From positions 1 through 64,000 of the forward strand of contig DATBJJ010000173.1 of assembly GCA_036556425.1 (NCBI GenBank): a DNA stretch of 64,000 nucleotides, read 5' to 3'. A program made the translations under genes and the position numbers. Positions 8,185 to 16,887 of this stretch are shown here, one piece after another. The notes beneath the pieces were generated by a model, which was given only the letters and a program-made list of their open reading frames with translations, did no database searches and had not been told where the DNA came from. The stretch comes from DATBJJ01 sp036556425. GTDB lineage: Bacteria > Acidobacteriota > Vicinamibacteria > Vicinamibacterales > 2-12-FULL-66-21. Each line of letters opens with the position of its first letter. The stretch's first letter is position 1.

Positions 8185-8586
8185 TCAGGATCGATATTCC
8201 GCGAAAGAGCTCGGCGTCTCCCACACGCGAACCGCGACCACCTGAAAACCCAATTCCCGAGTCTTGTCGAACACGAGGCGGGCGATCCGCTCTACCGTGG
8301 GATTGCTCTCGAGGAGATACATCGGCTCCCCGAGCTCGCGCAGCGGCGCGACGAGCGGATCGTCGTGCCGCAGAATCATCTTGTGATCGAGCTCGCGATC
8401 GATCCAGCCTTTCACGAGCCGTTTGATGTCCGAGAAATCGGCCACCATGTTGCGGCGATCGAGCTCGTCGGTCCGCACGTCGATCTCGGCGACCGCGTTG
8501 TGGCCGTGCGGATGCTTGCAGACGCCGTCGTAGTCGAGCAGCCGGTGGCCGTAGCAGAATTCGATGCGCTTGGTGACGAGATACAT
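8185..8586 (-). CDS. queD: QueD, 6-carboxytetrahydropterin synthase family
   Basis: A 133-aa protein of the PTPS/QueD family, which converts dihydroneopterin triphosphate to 6-carboxy-5,6,7,8-tetrahydropterin in queuosine and 7-deazaguanine synthesis. Seen directly: the zinc and catalytic signature CYGHRLLDYDG, then CKHPHGHN with the histidine ligands, a DFSDIKRL segment, a LDHKMIL catalytic histidine region and the ESNPTVERIA substrate-binding segment. Length is typical. The ATG at 8586 is preferred because upstream in-frame codons lie inside the divergent queC gene. It is divergent from queC with only 14 bp between the starts. Confidence 0.92.
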   Translation of the reverse strand: MYLVTKRIEFCYGHRLLDYDGVCKHPHGHNAVAEIDVRTDELDRRNMVADFSDIKRLVKGWIDRELDHKMILRHDDPLVAPLRELGEPMYLLESNPTVERIARLVFDKTRELGFQVVAVRVWETPSSFAEYRS

Positions 8587-8600
8587 CGGCGAGGATCGTA

Positions 8601-9296
8601 GTGGTACCGTCTGAAGACGGTCAAGGCGGCGCGGCGGTGCTGCTGTCGGGCGGACTCGACAGCGCCGTGCTCCTCGCCGACGTCGCGCGCCGCGTCCCGC
8701 CCGCGCGCGTGCAACCGATCTACGTGAGCGTCGGCCTCGCGTGGGAGGCCGAAGAGCGAGCGACGATCGAGCGCCTGCTCGACACGCGCCCGTTCGCCGG
8801 ACTGCGTCCGCTCGCAAGCCTCCACTTCGACATGCGCGACGTGTACCCCCGGACGCATTGGGCGATTCGCGGCGAGCCGCCGGCGTTCGATACGCCGGAC
8901 GAGGACGTCTACCTCGAAGGCCGCAACGTCGTCCTGCTGACGAAGGCTGCCGTCTTCAGCGCGCGCGCGAAGCTGACGCGCGTGTTCATCGGGCCGCTCG
9001 CGGGGAACCCGTTCCCGGACGCGACGCGATCGTTCTTCGACGCGATGGGCACCGCGCTCTCGCTGGGCCTGGCGTCCGCGATCGCGATCGAAGCGCCGTA
9101 CGCGAATCTTCACAAACAGGATGTGATCAAGATCGCGAGCGCGCTTGGCGTGCCGCTCGAGCTGACGCTGTCGTGCATGCAGCCGAGCGCGGGGAAGCAC
9201 TGCGGGAAGTGCAGCAAGTGCCGCGAGCGGCGCGATGCGTTCCGCGAGGCGGGAATCGAGGATCCGACGATCTATGCGGCTGTTCCGATTCGATGA
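8601..9296 (+). CDS. queC: QueC, 7-cyano-7-deazaguanine synthase
   Basis: A 231-aa ATP-dependent PP-loop enzyme that turns 7-carboxy-7-deazaguanine into preQ0. Seen directly: the PP-loop SGGLDSAVLL near residues 16-25, and the C-terminal zinc site with four cysteines (SCMQP, HCGKCSKC and the following ERRDAF). The start is a GTG at 8601. The N-terminus is slightly divergent from standard QueC and the LDYDG-like metal regions are altered, but the zinc knuckle fixes the family. It pairs with queD; queE and folE are not in the window. The stop is followed by a GC-rich repeat at 9330-9397. Confidence 0.88.
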   Translation: MVPSEDGQGGAAVLLSGGLDSAVLLADVARRVPPARVQPIYVSVGLAWEAEERATIERLLDTRPFAGLRPLASLHFDMRDVYPRTHWAIRGEPPAFDTPDEDVYLEGRNVVLLTKAAVFSARAKLTRVFIGPLAGNPFPDATRSFFDAMGTALSLGLASAIAIEAPYANLHKQDVIKIASALGVPLELTLSCMQPSAGKHCGKCSKCRERRDAFREAGIEDPTIYAAVPIR

Positions 9297-9329
9297 CGCG
9301 CGACGCGAGCTTGGCGAGCGAGCCACGCG

Positions 9330-9397
9330 AGCGGAGCGGGGCGTCGGGGCCCCGCGAGCGAGCGTGTAGGGGGGTCCGGCGGGGCGAAGCCCCCCGG
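9330..9397 (+). repeat. GC-rich repeat copy 1, after queC
   Basis: This stretch reads GAGCGGAGCGGGGC, then a GGGGCCCC palindrome, then CCGGCGGGGCGAAGCCCC. The same order of elements is found in reverse complement at 61791-61860, with most positions identical. It can fold into two strong hairpins (CGGGGC/GCCCCG and GGGGC-GAA-GCCCC). It begins 33 bp after the queC stop, in sense orientation, in the short space between convergent genes. No T-run follows, so it is not a standard intrinsic terminator, though it could protect or end transcripts. Confidence 0.75.
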
Positions 9398-9401
9398 ATT
9401 C

Positions 9402-10301
9402 TTACGAAGGCCGCAAACGAATCGTGCCGTCGCCGGTGCGGACTCTGATCTGGCGCCCGCCGGATCCGAGGCGTCCGCGCAGCGTGCGCCGGTTCTCGTC
9501 GTGGTTGTTCGACTCGCTGGTGCTGGCGACGTCGAGCTCGTTGCGAATCGATCCGTCGCCGGTATGCGCGTCGAGGTCGGCGGCGAATCCCGGCGGGAGA
9601 TACAGCGTCACGCCGCCATCGCCCGTCGTGATCTCCCAGTTGTCCGACATCTCGGTCCCGGGATCCGCGCGATAGACGATCGCTCCATCGCCGGTATGAA
9701 GCTTCACGCTCGTCAGCCGTCCCGAAACATTCACGCCGCCATCGCCTGTCTCGAGCGCGAGGCGTCCGCGCGCGCCCTCGACCGTGATCGATCCGTCGCC
9801 CGTGTCGAGAATCAGCTCGCCGCTCACGTCCGACGCGCGAATGCCGCCGTCGCCCGTCCGCAGCTCGAGACGGCCGTTGACGCCCTCGACGCGAATCGAG
9901 CCGTCGCCGCTTCGTGCGATCACATTCACATCACGTGGAACGGAAACGATGAGGCGGGCGCTCGCTGACTGGTGGAATCCAAAACCGCTGAACCGCTCTT
10001 CGCGGGGACGCTTGACCTCGAGCTCGATCTTGTTCCCCGTCTGCGCGCTCTTGATCTCGAGCGCGTCGACCGCTTCCTTCGTCGGGCCGCGCTTCTCGAT
10101 GTCGATGGCCACGTCCGGCTTGTCCCACGCCTGAATCTCGATGGCGCCGTCGAAGGTCGTGAGCCGAAGTTCCGGAGTTCCCGTTACCGAATACCGCTTT
10201 TCTTCCCGGACGATTTGTCCCTGCGAATCGACGCTGACGACGCACGCGGAACCCAGCGCGGCGGCAGCGAGCAGGGAGCCGGTCAGAACAGTGGTCTTCA
10301 T
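9402..10301 (-). CDS. DUF4097-type beta-repeat lipoprotein
   Basis: A 299-aa secreted lipoprotein. A signal peptide with the lipobox LGSAC ends near residue 20. The body is a right-handed beta-repeat built from recurring TGDGxI/TGDGGV units spaced about 18-22 residues, at least eight in a row (about 130-299). This is the pattern of the DUF4097 / putative auto-transporter adhesin head family. The protein probably sits at the cell surface or in the periplasm; its ligand is unknown. I prefer the ATG at 10301 over 10310 because the Lys-Thr-Thr start fits a signal peptide. It is convergent with queC, and 57 bp separate it from the nagA gene upstream. Confidence 0.82.
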   Translation of the reverse strand: MKTTVLTGSLLAAAALGSACVVSVDSQGQIVREEKRYSVTGTPELRLTTFDGAIEIQAWDKPDVAIDIEKRGPTKEAVDALEIKSAQTGNKIELEVKRPREERFSGFGFHQSASARLIVSVPRDVNVIARSGDGSIRVEGVNGRLELRTGDGGIRASDVSGELILDTGDGSITVEGARGRLALETGDGGVNVSGRLTSVKLHTGDGAIVYRADPGTEMSDNWEITTGDGGVTLYLPPGFAADLDAHTGDGSIRNELDVASTSESNNHDENRRTLRGRLGSGGRQIRVRTGDGTIRLRPS

Positions 10302-10358
10302 GCTCGGCATAGACGGGACGGCTTCACCGGCCGTTCCCCTGTGTAAGAAATTTCACAA

Positions 10359-11540
10359 TTACCGCCCATACGCGAGCTCCCCGCCAATCCACGTCTGCAC
10401 GACGGTCAAGTCCCGGCTCAACACGACCAGATCGGCGGCGGCGCCAGGGGCGATCACGCCAAACCCTTGCAGCCCCAGTGCCCGGGCGGGCGTCGTCGAG
10501 CAGAGGGTAACGGCATCCACGAGGCTCAAGCCCATCACGCTCGTCAATTGGCCGAACGCGCGATCCATCGTCAGAACACTGCCGGCCAACGTGCCGTCGT
10601 CGAGAAAAGCGGCTTCGCGCACGGTGATCGACCGTCCTCCGAGCGTCGAGCGCGAGCCGCGCGGCAAGCCGGCGCCCGCCGTGCCGTCGGTGATCGCCAT
10701 GATCCGCGACGGCCCCTTCGCGGCAATCGCGACGCGCACCATCGAGGGATGCACGTGCACGCCGTCGCATATTATTTCGGTCGAGACCTCCTCGTGCGCG
10801 AGGACGGCGCCCGCGAGTCCCGGCGCTCGATGACTGACGGGCGGCATGCGGTTGAAGAGATGCGTCGCGTGCCGCGCGCCGAGCCGAATGCCCTCGAGAC
10901 CCTCCTCGTAGGTCGCGCCCGAATGACCGAGCGAGACGAGGTGGCCGTGCGCGCTGAGATCGCGAATCAGATTGTCGGCGCCGGCAATCTCGGGCGCGAC
11001 GGTGATGATTCCAACATCCGGCCGCGCCTCTTCGATCTCGCGCAGGATATCGGCGCCCGTGAAATCCCCTTCCTGCTTCGTCGAATCGAACGGCAGGCGC
11101 AGGCATTCGAGCGGCTGCGCGCCGCGGAAGTCCGGGTTGATGAAGTTGCTCTCGAGGTGCGCAGGCAGCACGCGCGCGGCGTTCGAGGGCGGGCGCAGCC
11201 GCGCGTCACGCACCGCGGCGAGCATGCTGCGCAGCGACGGCGGCGAACAGGCGATGGACGTCGGACAGAACGCGGTCACGCCGAACCGCGGAAGGCGCGA
11301 CGCCACGCGCGCGATCGCGGCGCTCTCCTCGAGCACGTCGGTCCCCTCGACGCCGTGCACGTGGACGTCGATGAATCCGGGGACGATCGTGTGGTGGCGA
11401 AGATCGAAGTGCAGATCGCTCGACGAGCGCGCCGGCGCGTCCGATCGAACGTCGATGATCCGATCGCCGTCGATGACGACCGTCGCGGGACCAAGCACGC
11501 GATCGGGCAGCACGACGTCGGCGTCGGAGAGAAAGATCAT
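10359..11540 (-). CDS. nagA: N-acetylglucosamine-6-phosphate deacetylase
   Basis: A 393-aa amidohydrolase that removes acetate from GlcNAc-6-phosphate in amino sugar and cell-wall recycling. Seen directly: the metal motif PGFIDVHVHG, HLESNF (usually HLEGPF, with the metal-binding Glu kept), GHSGATY, HATHLFNRM with the metal histidine, ICDGVHVH and the catalytic aspartate in AITDGTAGAG. The C-terminal beta-sandwich segment APGAAADLVVLSRD is typical. The change of HLEGPF to HLESNF may slightly alter the active site. No nagB or phosphotransferase system genes are nearby. Confidence 0.93.
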   Translation of the reverse strand: MIFLSDADVVLPDRVLGPATVVIDGDRIIDVRSDAPARSSSDLHFDLRHHTIVPGFIDVHVHGVEGTDVLEESAAIARVASRLPRFGVTAFCPTSIACSPPSLRSMLAAVRDARLRPPSNAARVLPAHLESNFINPDFRGAQPLECLRLPFDSTKQEGDFTGADILREIEEARPDVGIITVAPEIAGADNLIRDLSAHGHLVSLGHSGATYEEGLEGIRLGARHATHLFNRMPPVSHRAPGLAGAVLAHEEVSTEIICDGVHVHPSMVRVAIAAKGPSRIMAITDGTAGAGLPRGSRSTLGGRSITVREAAFLDDGTLAGSVLTMDRAFGQLTSVMGLSLVDAVTLCSTTPARALGLQGFGVIAPGAAADLVVLSRDLTVVQTWIGGELAYGR

Positions 11541-11549
11541 TCCGCGATT

Positions 11550-11966
11550 CTAGACGTCGGTATCGATCTGCCAGAGCAGCTTGCGTCCCTCGAGCGGAAG
11601 CGCGGCCGCGCCGTTCGCGCGGAACAGCTTCTGATCCGCTTGCGCCAGCAGCTTTCGCAGCCATCGCTCGTCGGGCGCGCTGAAGACGATGACGCCGGGA
11701 CTCTCCGCTGCGGGAAACCTGCGATCGTCGGTGTAGTCGCGATCGAGCGTCACGAGCGTGCGCCCGAGCTGCCGCGCGAGGCGATAGTGGTGAAGGTCCG
11801 GCGCTCTCCGAAGATCCTCGTGCTCCAGGACGAAGAGCACATCCCACCCCAGCGTGGCGCGCATGTAGGCCACGACGCCGTTGGGGATGTTCGCGTCCGC
11901 GTAGACGCGCGGCTCGTTCGTGAAGCGTCCAGCGTGAGGACCAAGTTCGGAAGAAAGAGTGCCCAT
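11550..11966 (-). CDS. DUF5615-type PIN-like protein
   Basis: A 138-aa protein with the PIN-like fold seen in the DUF5615/Mut7-C group. Acidic positions that would form the nuclease metal site are visible: VYADANIPNG near residues 21-30, LEHEDLRR, and TLDRDYTDD near 73-80. The ending GVIVFSAPDERWLRKLL also fits the family. The ATG at 11966 lies between the flanking genes; longer in-frame starts would run into the upstream DHS-like gene. Members are often toxins with a small antitoxin (DUF433) gene upstream. No such partner is seen here, so a toxin role is uncertain. Confidence 0.72.
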   Translation of the reverse strand: MGTLSSELGPHAGRFTNEPRVYADANIPNGVVAYMRATLGWDVLFVLEHEDLRRAPDLHHYRLARQLGRTLVTLDRDYTDDRRFPAAESPGVIVFSAPDERWLRKLLAQADQKLFRANGAAALPLEGRKLLWQIDTDV

Positions 11967-12000
11967 CTCGGAGGCTCGGAAGCTCGGGGGCTCGACGCGA

Positions 12001-13173
12001 TCATCGATGGCGGTCGATTTCGGCCGGCTCCTCCGTGACGGCGTCGGCCTTCTTCGCATCCGGCGTTGTCGATGCGCGCGCCTGACGGACGAGATCGGCA
12101 ACGAGCGCGTCGCGGCGGTGCACCAGCTCGCGGCGCGTGCGCCGGCCGTTGGCGGATCCAACGGCGTACTCGCAGAAGAGCGGGAACGCTATCGTCGAGT
12201 CGCAATACGCCACGACCGTGTCGGGCAGCACGCCCGGATTCACTTTCCCCCAACTGACCGCTTCGGCCGGCGTGGCTCCGGAGAGGCCGCCCCACACGAC
12301 TTGATCCGTCGTGATCTGAATGAAGTAGTCGTTGCCGCCCTTCGGGATGCCGTAGACCTCCCACAGCGTCGGCTGCCCCTGCAAATAGAAGTTCTTCGGC
12401 GATCCGCCGCCGAGGATCACGCAGCCGTTCTGCGTGCCCGCGAGGATGATCGCGCACACCTCGTTGACGTCCTTGTTCGGATTGATCATCAGCGTGCCGC
12501 CGTTCATCAGCTCGTGATACGCGATGTTCATCCCGATCGAGCTGTCGCCCGGCGACGACGTGTAGATCGGCACGCCGGCGACGGCCGCGCGCGCGACGAC
12601 GGAGTACTCCTCGCAGCCCGGATTGCGATCGAGCAGATCGAGACCGAGGCGATAGTGGAACTCGGATGTCGCCATCGGACCGGACAACTTCGAGCGAACG
12701 AGGAAGTCGCGGATGTACGCGTCGGTCTCGAGCAGCACCGTCGCGGGAAACAGCACGTCGTAGATGCGGATGATCCCCTGCTCGTACAGCTCGACGTCGT
12801 CGAGGAACGGGGAGCCGCGATGGAGCGTGAAGTTCAGCGCGTAGTGCAGATCGTGATACAGGTTCGCGCCGGTGCTGATCACGAAGTCGACGAGGCCGCG
12901 ATCCATCATCTCGATCACGCAGCCGCCGAGGCCCGCGGGCGTCATCGCGCCGGCGACGGTCAGGCCGATCGTCGTGTCGTTCGCCGGATCGAGCATCTTG
13001 TCGGCGAAGATGTGGCACGCTTCGGAGAGGCGTCCCGCGTTGAACGCCTGAAAGCCGCCGTCGATGAGACTCGTGATCTCCTGACTGCCGCGCGGCCGGT
13101 AGTACTTGATTGGCTTGCCCGCCAGATAGTGCTTCGCGGAGTGGCCGGGGGCGCCCGGCGCTCGGTGGGGCAT
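12001..13173 (-). CDS. Deoxyhypusine synthase-family enzyme
   Basis: A 390-aa bacterial member of the deoxyhypusine synthase (DHS) family. Seen directly: GLTVAGAMTPAGLGG, STGANLYHDLHY (NAD/substrate region), SSIGMNIAYHEL, GGGSPKNF, and EAVSWGKV, whose lysine (about K310) aligns with the catalytic lysine of eukaryotic DHS that forms the imine with the aminobutyl group. Bacteria lack eIF5A, and related bacterial enzymes make homospermidine or modify other amines. This one is therefore best called DHS-like with a probable polyamine substrate. A C-terminal tail of about 50 charged residues is an extra. It is divergent from the gene at 13322 across a 148-bp spacer. Confidence 0.87.
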   Translation of the reverse strand: MPHRAPGAPGHSAKHYLAGKPIKYYRPRGSQEITSLIDGGFQAFNAGRLSEACHIFADKMLDPANDTTIGLTVAGAMTPAGLGGCVIEMMDRGLVDFVISTGANLYHDLHYALNFTLHRGSPFLDDVELYEQGIIRIYDVLFPATVLLETDAYIRDFLVRSKLSGPMATSEFHYRLGLDLLDRNPGCEEYSVVARAAVAGVPIYTSSPGDSSIGMNIAYHELMNGGTLMINPNKDVNEVCAIILAGTQNGCVILGGGSPKNFYLQGQPTLWEVYGIPKGGNDYFIQITTDQVVWGGLSGATPAEAVSWGKVNPGVLPDTVVAYCDSTIAFPLFCEYAVGSANGRRTRRELVHRRDALVADLVRQARASTTPDAKKADAVTEEPAEIDRHR

Positions 13174-13217
13174 ACGCGGTTCAGCATAGCACTGCTCACA
13201 GCTTCACCTGTAGAAGC

Positions 13218-13245
13218 TCGGCCGATCGGCCGAAAAGCCTTGACA
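13218..13245 (+). promoter_or_regulatory. 16-bp perfect palindrome beside a TTGACA box
   Basis: The sequence TCGGCCGATCGGCCGA at 13218-13233 is a perfect 16-bp palindrome in the divergent space between the DHS-like gene and the PH-like protein gene. A consensus -35 hexamer TTGACA follows at 13240-13245 on the plus strand, although no good -10 lies at the standard spacing. The palindrome could be an operator for either gene. Confidence 0.4.
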
Positions 13246-13321
13246 GCGGCCGTGTTCCAGAGCGAACGTACTTCGCCCCCACTGCTCGGGCCTTTGCCGG
13301 AGACCCCCGTAGACTTGAAGT

Positions 13322-13795
13322 ATGTCCGACGCGACAGGTGCAGGCCCTGACATGGTGTGGCTCGTCGTCCTGGCGGCGGTCGCCGTCGGATTGGCCGTTG
13401 CGGCATTCATCTGGGCGAAAGGTCGAAAGATTCCAGGCGAGCACGTGTTCCGCGCGAGCCGATTCAGCCGCGGCAACTTCTGGTTTCCGACGCAGGTGGC
13501 GGTCACGCCCGGAAGCGTCGTGCACTTCACGCCGGAGATGGTCGGCGGCCGCGAGCACTCGATGCACATCTCGCACATTGCCTCCGTGCTCATCGATCGC
13601 AATCTGTTCTTCTCGGACGTGATGATCGAGAGCTCCGGCGGCACGAGTCCGGTGCGCTGCCACGGGCACCGCAAAGCGGATGCGGTCGAGATGAAGCGTT
13701 TGATCGAGCAGTATCAGTCGGAGTACTACCGCAATCGCGACAACGCGCCGAGGCCGCCGCAGGGCGACGCGCGATCGACCGCGAAGGGGACCTAG
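13322..13795 (+). CDS. Membrane-anchored PH-like domain protein
   Basis: A 157-aa protein with one N-terminal membrane segment (about 11-32), a short basic loop and a soluble domain (about 40-135). The domain pattern fits the bacterial PH-like (bPH) fold: VAVTPGSVVHFTPEMVGGRE, alternating beta strands with SVLIDRN, the IESSGGTSP turn and a closing helix DAVEMKRLIEQYQ. The C-terminal 25 residues are Pro/Arg rich. Function is unknown. Its stop is 5 bp from the sigma-54 activator start, suggesting co-transcription. Confidence 0.7.
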   Translation: MSDATGAGPDMVWLVVLAAVAVGLAVAAFIWAKGRKIPGEHVFRASRFSRGNFWFPTQVAVTPGSVVHFTPEMVGGREHSMHISHIASVLIDRNLFFSDVMIESSGGTSPVRCHGHRKADAVEMKRLIEQYQSEYYRNRDNAPRPPQGDARSTAKGT

Positions 13796-13800
13796 GACAC

Positions 13801-15132
<1,332 letters not shown>

Positions 15133-15366
15133 CTGCGCGCCTCCGGCGCCGGTTGCTTCAGTTCAGAACACTTATTACAGCCTTGCGTGCGGTTTGTGGC
15201 CTGGAACGAGACATTTCGTGCGTCCCAGACGCCCACGTGCGCGCGGCAAAACGGCGCCAGTTCGGTACAAAAACAAGCCCATCAGTGAGTTGAGCCACGC
15301 GAGGGTCGCAGCAGCACGGCACGGCAGATGGCTTGCACAGCCACGGAAGTTCCGCGGACCCCTGAC
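15133..15366. other. Leader of the subtilase gene, 234 bp non-coding
   Basis: There is no gene in this gap. Near its 3' end the segment from GAGGGTC (about 15300) to GACCCC (about 15358) could close a structured leader containing the smaller TGGCTT...AGCCA stem. I find no sigma-54 GG-N10-GC pair at correct spacing and no strong -10/-35 pair. Confidence 0.3.
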
Positions 15367-16887
15367 ATGATTCGACGAGTCGGCGTGCTGACGTGTGTCC
15401 TGCTGACGATTGCCGTCGGCAGCGCCCGCGCGTCCGAACGCCCGGCCGTCTCGAAGCATGCGGCCGACGCGAAGCTCGACGCCGCGCTCCTGGCGCGCGC
15501 GCATTCGCCGCGCGCGTACGACGTCCCGCTCCGGAAATCCCGCGTCATCGTCCGCACGGCGAACGGAAGCCCCGCGTCCGACTTGATCGACGCGGTGAGC
15601 GGCCGCGCCGGACGCTACTTTTCGTGGCTTGGCGGTCAGGTCGCGATCGTGCCGGACGCGTCGCTCGAGTGGCTGGCGAGCCAGCCCGAAGTCGCGGCAT
15701 TGAGCCTCGACCGCGCCGTGCGCGGCACGATCGATCGCACCGCGCGAACGATCGGCGCGCGATGGATCACCGACGCGCTGGGCTTTGATGGAGCCGGCGT
15801 CGGCGTCGCGACGATCGACTCCGGCGTGACGGGATTCCACGAGGAGCTCGACGGACGCGTCGTGCAGTTCGTGGATTTCGTGGGCGGCCAGCCGCTCGCG
15901 TACGACGACTACGGCCACGGCACGCACGTGGCGGGGATCATCGCGGGCAACGGCCGCAGCACGAACGGCGAACGCCGCGGCATCGCGCCCGGCGCGCACC
16001 TCGTCGTGCTGAAGGCGCTCGACGCGGCCGGGAACGGCTATACGAGCACGGTGATTGCGGCGATCGACTACGCGATTGCGCATCGGATGGACTTCAACAT
16101 CCGCGTGATCAACTTGTCGGTTGCCGCGGGTGTGTACGAGTCGTACTTGAAGGATCCGCTCACGCTGGCCGCCAAGCGCGCCGTCGACGCAGGGATCGTT
16201 GTCGTCGCGGCGGCGGGGAACAACGGCCTCGCGGCGAACGGTCAGGTGGAGTACGGCGGCATCGCGTCGCCGGGCAACGCGCCGTGGGTGGTCACGGTGG
16301 GCGCGTCGAATTCGATGGGAACCGTCGATCGGGGAGACGACATCGTCGCGGGCTTCAGCTCGCGCGGACCGTCGGCGATCGACGACAACGCGAAGCCCGA
16401 CCTCGTCGCGCCGGGCGTGGCGATCGAAGCGGCGACGGCGAGCGAACCGAACATGAGTCTGACCGGCACGAGCATGGCGGCACCCGTCGTAGCAGGCGCA
16501 ATCGCGCTGATGCTCGAGGCGAACCCCGATCTCACGCCGAACGCCGTGAAGGCCATCCTTCAATACACGTCCGAGACCCGCAAGGGCTTCGACCATTTCA
16601 CCCAGGGCGCGGGATTCCTCAACGCGCGAGGCGCGGTGGAGCTCGCGCGATCGTTCGCGGATCCGGCATGGTCCGTGGACTTCTCGACCGATCCGGTCAC
16701 ATGGAACCGCCACATCATCTGGGGCAACCGCCGCGTCGGCGGCCGGCAGCTTGGCCCGCGCGCCAACGCGTGGATACTCGGCGTGACGTGGGGCGATCGG
16801 CGAACGCCGGCCGGTGAGCTGGTGGAGTGGGGCATGATCTGCGGCGCCGGGTGCAACACCGGGAACGAGGAAGGCGTCCGCCGATGA
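15367..16887 (+). CDS. Secreted S8 subtilisin-like protease
   Basis: A 506-aa secreted serine protease. A signal peptide (MIRRVGVLTCVLLTIAVG, cleaved near ASA) is followed by an inhibitor-like prodomain (about 50-130) and the subtilase domain with its full triad. The triad is Asp in VATIDSGV (about 148), His in GHGTHVAG (about 184) and Ser in GTSMAAPVVAG (about 367), with AAAGNNG carrying the oxyanion Asn. The C-terminal extension has WNRHIIWGN and ILGVTWGD repeats, a feature I associate with acidobacterial subtilases. The ATG at 15367 gives the signal peptide directly. The stop overlaps the next gene by 4 bp (ATGA), an unusual pairing of a secreted protease with a c-di-GMP protein. Confidence 0.92.
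   Translation: MIRRVGVLTCVLLTIAVGSARASERPAVSKHAADAKLDAALLARAHSPRAYDVPLRKSRVIVRTANGSPASDLIDAVSGRAGRYFSWLGGQVAIVPDASLEWLASQPEVAALSLDRAVRGTIDRTARTIGARWITDALGFDGAGVGVATIDSGVTGFHEELDGRVVQFVDFVGGQPLAYDDYGHGTHVAGIIAGNGRSTNGERRGIAPGAHLVVLKALDAAGNGYTSTVIAAIDYAIAHRMDFNIRVINLSVAAGVYESYLKDPLTLAAKRAVDAGIVVVAAAGNNGLAANGQVEYGGIASPGNAPWVVTVGASNSMGTVDRGDDIVAGFSSRGPSAIDDNAKPDLVAPGVAIEAATASEPNMSLTGTSMAAPVVAGAIALMLEANPDLTPNAVKAILQYTSETRKGFDHFTQGAGFLNARGAVELARSFADPAWSVDFSTDPVTWNRHIIWGNRRVGGRQLGPRANAWILGVTWGDRRTPAGELVEWGMICGAGCNTGNEEGVRR

Noticed and set aside
11964..12161. Longer version of the PIN-like protein with an upstream start at 12161
   Set aside because: It would overlap the DHS-like gene end by 160 bp and add an Arg-rich shadow sequence.
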